A DNA stretch of 64,000 nucleotides from contig NZ_CP045118.1 in assembly GCF_009189165.1 (NCBI RefSeq), positions 248,001-312,000 on the forward strand. Direction: 5' to 3'. Source of the DNA: Pseudomonas sp. SCB32 (GTDB lineage: Bacteria > Pseudomonadota > Gammaproteobacteria > Pseudomonadales > Pseudomonadaceae). Every line of letters begins with the position of its first letter. The first letter of the stretch is position 1. Below, piece after piece: positions 60,335 to 64,000 of the stretch. The translations under genes were made by a program, and so were the position numbers. The notes under the pieces were generated by a model. The model searched no databases. It saw only the letters and a program-made list of their open reading frames with translations, and was not told the DNA's origin.

Positions 60335-61417
60335 ATGTCGGCCAACAAGAAACCTGTCACTACCCCTTTGCACCTGTTGCAGCAGTTGTCCCACAGCCTG
60401 ATCGATCACCTCGAAGATGCCTGCAAGCAGGCCCTCGTCGACGCCGAGAAGCTCCTCGCCAAGCTCGAGAAACAACGCGGCAAGGCACAAGAGAAGCTGC
60501 ACAACGCACGCACCAAACTGCAGGATGCCACCAAGGCAGGTAAGGCCAAGGCACAGGCCAAGGCGAAGTCCGCCATCGCCGAGCTGGACGATGCGCTGGA
60601 AACCCTGAAGACCCGCCAGACCGAAACCCGTGCCTACATCGCCAACCTCAAGCGCGATGTGCAGGAGAGCCTGAAACTCGCCCAGGGCGTGGCCAAGGTG
60701 AAGGAAGCTGCAGTCAAGTCCCTGACCAACCGCAAGCCGGTCGCTGCTGCCAAACCGGTTGCCAAGCCCGCCGCTAAACCGGCTGCCAAGGCTGCTGCAG
60801 CCAAGCCCGCCGCTGCGAAGCCTGCCGCCAAGCCGGCTGCCAAAGCTGCCGCTGCGAAGCCCGCTGCCAAAGCCGCTGCTGCCAAGCCTGCCGCTAAACC
60901 GGCTGCCAAAGCCGCCGCCGCGAAGCCTGCCGCTAAACCGGCCGCGAAGCCTGCTGCTGCCAAGCCTGCCGCTAAACCGGCTGCCAAAGCTGCCGCCGCG
61001 AAGCCTGCCGCTAAACCGGCCGCGAAGCCTGCTGCTGCCAAGCCTGCCGCTAAACCGGCTGCCAAAGCTGCCGCCGCGAAGCCTGCCGCTAAACCGGCCG
61101 CGAAGCCTGCTGCTGCCAAGCCCGCCGCTAAACCGGCCGCGAAGCCCGCTGCTGCCAAGCCCGCCGCTAAGCCGGCCGCCAAGCCTGCTGCTGCCAAGCC
61201 TGCCGCCAAACCGGCTGCCAAGCCTGCTGCTGCCAAGCCGGCCGCCAAACCGGCCGCCAAGCCCGCTGCTGCCAAACCAGTTGCCGCCAAGCCGGCCGCT
61301 CCGGTAGCACCTGCCGCGCCGGCTGCTCAGCCGACTGCTCCGGCCGCAGCTCCTGCTGCCAGCGCCACTCCGGCACCGGCCGCTCCGGCCAGCAACACCA
61401 CCTCCAGCGCCTCCTAA
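60335..61417 (+). CDS. algP: Histone H1-like regulator AlgP (AlgR3)
   Basis: 360 residues from the ATG behind CAGGAGGCAC. The N-terminal 140 residues form a charged helical coiled coil; about 150-325 is a KPAA-type repeat domain of Lys, Pro and Ala like eukaryotic histone H1 tails; the last 40 are Ala/Pro. It binds DNA and affects alginate gene expression. Repeat number is expected to vary between strains. Confidence 0.95.
   Translation: MSANKKPVTTPLHLLQQLSHSLIDHLEDACKQALVDAEKLLAKLEKQRGKAQEKLHNARTKLQDATKAGKAKAQAKAKSAIAELDDALETLKTRQTETRAYIANLKRDVQESLKLAQGVAKVKEAAVKSLTNRKPVAAAKPVAKPAAKPAAKAAAAKPAAAKPAAKPAAKAAAAKPAAKAAAAKPAAKPAAKAAAAKPAAKPAAKPAAAKPAAKPAAKAAAAKPAAKPAAKPAAAKPAAKPAAKAAAAKPAAKPAAKPAAAKPAAKPAAKPAAAKPAAKPAAKPAAAKPAAKPAAKPAAAKPAAKPAAKPAAAKPVAAKPAAPVAPAAPAAQPTAPAAAPAASATPAPAAPASNTTSSAS
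60914..61147 (+). repeat. 78-base tandem repeat inside algP
   Basis: The unit starting GCCGCCGCGAAGCCTGCCGC recurs at 60914, 60992 and 61070, a 78-base (26-residue) period. Shorter KPAA-coding units of 12-15 bases extend on both sides (about 60,740-61,290). In-frame gain or loss is expected from recombination or slippage. Confidence 0.85.
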
Positions 61418-61420
61418 GGC

Positions 61421-61885
61421 TCAGGAGAGGCTCGCCGCGATGCGCAGGGTATCCCGCGCATCGCGGCGCAAGCTTCCCGCGTCACCCGCCGCTGCTTCCA
61501 GCCAGCGCGCCAAGTCTTCCGCTACACCTCGCGGCCAATCCTTCGCCCGGCTCTCCAAGCGCTCCAGCAGTACTTTCTCCGCATCCAGTTCGAGTTGCTT
61601 GAGCCGCTCCCGCAGCGATGCCAGGGATGCATCCTGCCGAGCCAGTTCTCGCCAGTGCTGACGCAGCGATCGCAGCGGTACCACCACGACCTCGCGCCAG
61701 TCCCGCGCCGTGCATTCCAACGCGTTCATTCGTGCGTCCTCGAAGGCCACCCCGGAGCTTCCCAGCCAGGCTGATGCGAGCAGCAGGCAGACGTCCGCGC
61801 CGCCTTCCTGCAGCGACAGGCAAGCCGCCTTGATCCCCTCGCGGGCGTAGAGTTTCAGTGCATACGACCAGACATCATCAGACAT
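61421..61885 (-). CDS. TIGR02444-family hypothetical protein
   Basis: 154 residues, helical, starting MSDDVWSYALKLYAREGIKAACLSLQE, typical of this small conserved pseudomonad/gammaproteobacterial family found next to algP and the ABC-F gene. Function unknown. It ends 3 bases from the algP stop and is divergent from the ABC-F gene. Confidence 0.85.
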   Translation of the reverse strand: MSDDVWSYALKLYAREGIKAACLSLQEGGADVCLLLASAWLGSSGVAFEDARMNALECTARDWREVVVVPLRSLRQHWRELARQDASLASLRERLKQLELDAEKVLLERLESRAKDWPRGVAEDLARWLEAAAGDAGSLRRDARDTLRIAASLS

Positions 61886-61932
61886 AGAGCACCCACAGCG
61901 ATTGCCAGGCGAAGCTGATAAACTCCGCCGCC

Positions 61933-63843
61933 ATGATTCGACTACAAAATCTTACGCTACAGCGTGGCCCCCAGCGCTTGCTGGAAGGTGCCGAACTCAC
62001 CCTGCACGCCGGACAGAAAGTCGGCCTGATCGGCGCCAACGGCGCCGGCAAGTCGAGCCTGTTTGCCCTGCTGCGCGGCCAGCTCGGCCAGGACTCCGGC
62101 GACTGCTACCTGCCGGCGGACTGGCGCATCGCGCACATGCGCCAGGAGGTCGATACCCTCGACCGCCTCGCCGTCGACTACGTGCTCGACGGCGACGTGC
62201 ACCTGCGCAAGATCCAGGCGGACCTCGTCGCGGCCGAAGAGGCCCACGATGGCACCGCCCTGGCGCGCCTGCACAGCGAACTGGACAGCGCCGACGGATA
62301 CACCGCCGACGCCCGCGCGCGCAAGCTGCTGGCGGGCCTGGGCTTCACCCCCGAGCAGATGGATCGCCGCGTTGGCGACTTCTCCGGTGGCTGGCGGATG
62401 CGCCTGAACCTGGCGCAGGCGCTGATGTGCCCGTCCGAACTGCTGCTGCTCGACGAACCGACCAACCACCTCGATCTCGACGCCATCCTCTGGCTGGAAG
62501 AGTGGCTCAAGGGCTACCCGGGCACGCTGCTGCTGATCTCCCACGACCGCGATTTCCTCGACGCCGTGGTGGACAACATCGCCCACCTCGAACAGCGCAA
62601 GCTGACCCTGTATCGGGGCGGCTACTCGGCCTTCGAGCGCACCCGCGCCGAACGTCTCGCCCAGCAGCAACAGGCGTACGAGAAGCAGCAGGCGCAGCGC
62701 GCGCACATGGAAAAGTACATTGCCCGCTTCCGCGCCCAGGCCACCAAAGCCCGCCAGGCGCAGAGCCGGATCAAGGCGCTGGAGCGACTCGAAGAGCTGG
62801 CGCCGGCCCACATCGATTCGCCGTTCGACTTCGCCTTCCGCGAGTCCGACAAGATTTCCAGCCCGCTGCTCAACCTCTCCGAAGCCCGCCTGGGCTACGG
62901 CGACAAGACCGTGCTGGAGAAGGTCAAGCTGCAGCTGGTGCCTGGCGCGCGCATCGGCCTGCTCGGCCCCAACGGCGCGGGCAAGTCGACCCTGATCAAG
63001 ACCCTGTCCGGCGATCTGTCGCTGCTCTCCGGCGAGCTCGGTCGTGGCGAGAACCTCGCCATCGGCTATTTTGCCCAGCATCAGCTCGACTCGCTGGACC
63101 CCAAGGCAAGCCCGCTGCTGCACCTGGCTCGCATCGCCCCAGCCGAGCGCGAGCAGACCCTGCGCGACTTCCTCGGTGGCTTCGACTTCCGCGGCGAGCG
63201 CTGCGACGAGCCGGTCGTGAATTTCTCCGGTGGCGAGAAGGCGCGCCTGGCCCTGGCGCTGATCGCCTGGCAGAAGCCCAACCTGTTGCTGCTCGACGAA
63301 CCGACCAACCACCTCGACCTGGAAATGCGCCTGGCGCTGACCCTGGCGCTGCAGGAATTCTCCGGCGCCGTGGTGGTGGTGTCCCACGATCGTCACCTGC
63401 TCAAGAGCACCACCGACGAATTCCTGCTGGTGGCCGACGGGCGCATCCAGGAATTCGACGGCGACCTCGACGACTATGCCCGCTGGCTGGTGGATTTCCG
63501 TGCCCGCCAGACGCCGTCTGCGCCTGCAGCACCGGCAGGCGACAAGACCGACAAGCGCGCCCAGCGCCAGGCCGCCGCCGCCCTGCGCCAGCAGCTCGCC
63601 CCGCACAAGCGCGAGGCGGACAAGCTGGAGAAGGAGCTGGGCAAGGTCCACGAACAGCTTGCCGAACTGGAAGAGCGCCTGGGCGACAGCGCGCTCTACG
63701 AGGCCTCGCGCAAGGACGAACTGCGCGACCTGCTGGCTCGCCAGGCGACTCTCAAGACCCGTGAAAGCGAGCTGGAAGAGGACTGGCTGATGGCGCTGGA
63801 AACCCTCGAGGAATTGCAGCGCCAGCTCGAGGACAGCGAGTAA
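61933..63843 (+). CDS. ABC-F family ATPase (YheS/Uup-like)
   Basis: 636 residues with two ABC cassettes and no membrane segments: Walker A GANGAGKSS and GPNGAGKST, signatures FSGGWRMR and FSGGEKAR, Walker B LLLLDEPTNHLDLD and LLLLDEPTNHLDLE. The linker and C-terminal coiled coil (about 525-636) are typical of ribosome-acting ABC-F proteins. It belongs to the housekeeping YheS-like branch rather than a resistance type, judged from the domain plan only. Confidence 0.92.
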   Translation: MIRLQNLTLQRGPQRLLEGAELTLHAGQKVGLIGANGAGKSSLFALLRGQLGQDSGDCYLPADWRIAHMRQEVDTLDRLAVDYVLDGDVHLRKIQADLVAAEEAHDGTALARLHSELDSADGYTADARARKLLAGLGFTPEQMDRRVGDFSGGWRMRLNLAQALMCPSELLLLDEPTNHLDLDAILWLEEWLKGYPGTLLLISHDRDFLDAVVDNIAHLEQRKLTLYRGGYSAFERTRAERLAQQQQAYEKQQAQRAHMEKYIARFRAQATKARQAQSRIKALERLEELAPAHIDSPFDFAFRESDKISSPLLNLSEARLGYGDKTVLEKVKLQLVPGARIGLLGPNGAGKSTLIKTLSGDLSLLSGELGRGENLAIGYFAQHQLDSLDPKASPLLHLARIAPAEREQTLRDFLGGFDFRGERCDEPVVNFSGGEKARLALALIAWQKPNLLLLDEPTNHLDLEMRLALTLALQEFSGAVVVVSHDRHLLKSTTDEFLLVADGRIQEFDGDLDDYARWLVDFRARQTPSAPAAPAGDKTDKRAQRQAAAALRQQLAPHKREADKLEKELGKVHEQLAELEERLGDSALYEASRKDELRDLLARQATLKTRESELEEDWLMALETLEELQRQLEDSE

Positions 63844-63956
63844 TGGAGAGGGCGCCTGCTGAGTTGCAACGGGCGCCCGACATGTTCTTCCAGCGGCCCA
63901 TCGGCCGCTGTCGCGCACCGAACCTCCCCACCACCTTCTGACGGACTCCCCTCACT

Positions 63957-64000
63957 ATGGAATGGCTCACAAGTCCTGAAATCTGGGTCGCCTTTCTGAC
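63957..64000 (+). CDS. Start of a TerC-family membrane protein (cut by window edge)
   Basis: Fourteen full codons: MEWLTSPEIWVAFL. This matches the typical N-terminus of TerC/YkoY integral membrane proteins. The remainder is outside the window, so the call rests on a short match. The preceding gap has a GGGCGCC/GGCGCCC hairpin (about 63,849-63,878) that may end the ABC-F transcript. Confidence 0.5.
   Translation, partial: MEWLTSPEIWVAFL

Noticed and set aside
60634..61290. 218-residue Ala/Gly/Leu-rich frame opposite algP
   Set aside because: Mirror image of the KPAA repeats on the other strand; low-complexity shadow.

Overview
The window is high-GC chromosome from a Pseudomonas. The right-hand 15 kb (argH, algZ, algR, hemC, hemD, hemX, hemY, dsbB-type gene, algQ, FKBP isomerase, algP, TIGR02444-type gene, ABC-F ATPase) has the content and order I know from the P. 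aeruginosa argH-algZR-hemCD-algQ-algP region. I infer a relative of the P. aeruginosa group; the species is not decided by the sequence.

Layout: (1) 1-6.2 kb: the end of a flagellar export operon, fliM(partial)-fliN-fliP-fliQ-fliR-flhB-flhA. It lacks fliO, an arrangement typical of secondary (lateral-type) flagella. (2) 6.4-14.5 kb: a PilZ protein, a PAS protein coupled to a sigma-54 activator, then a sigma-54-type promoter and a heme-dependent oxidative N-demethylase operon (DmmA-like, DmmB-like reductase, DUF3445 heme subunit) with an amino acid/amine permease. (3) 14.7-28.1 kb: an organosulfur-scavenging cluster with a TonB receptor, periplasmic binding protein, class II aldolase, SsuD-like flavin monooxygenase, two tandem DszB-like proteins, an MFS exporter and an ABC importer (two permeases and an ATPase). 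An SDR and an AEC carrier follow downstream. The soluble and outer-membrane proteins of this cluster are almost free of Cys and Met. (4) 28.4-31.3 kb: ordinary small genes, including a 59-residue acidic protein.

(5) 31.46-44.3 kb: a P4-like integrative element of about 12.77 kb in the 3' end of tRNA-Arg(CCG). It is bounded by direct repeats and carries paired integrase arm-type sites near both ends. It encodes a P4-type integrase, AlpA/Xis-type regulators, a primase-helicase (Toprim plus DUF927), a C4-type antisense RNA with both sets of complementary targets, iteron clusters at both ends, a serine recombinase with its own inverted-repeat site, and a large membrane-anchored KAP P-loop NTPase as the likely cargo (candidate defence gene). 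No capsid or packaging gene is visible.

(6) 44.3-49.4 kb: the tRNA, gabD-gabT (GABA catabolism) and a response regulator with an HDOD output domain whose phospho-acceptor Asp is Glu. (7) 49.4-64 kb: the argH/alg/hem region, ending in the first codons of a TerC-like membrane protein. Palindromic repeats typical of Pseudomonas (REP/REPIN-like) sit in several intergenic gaps.
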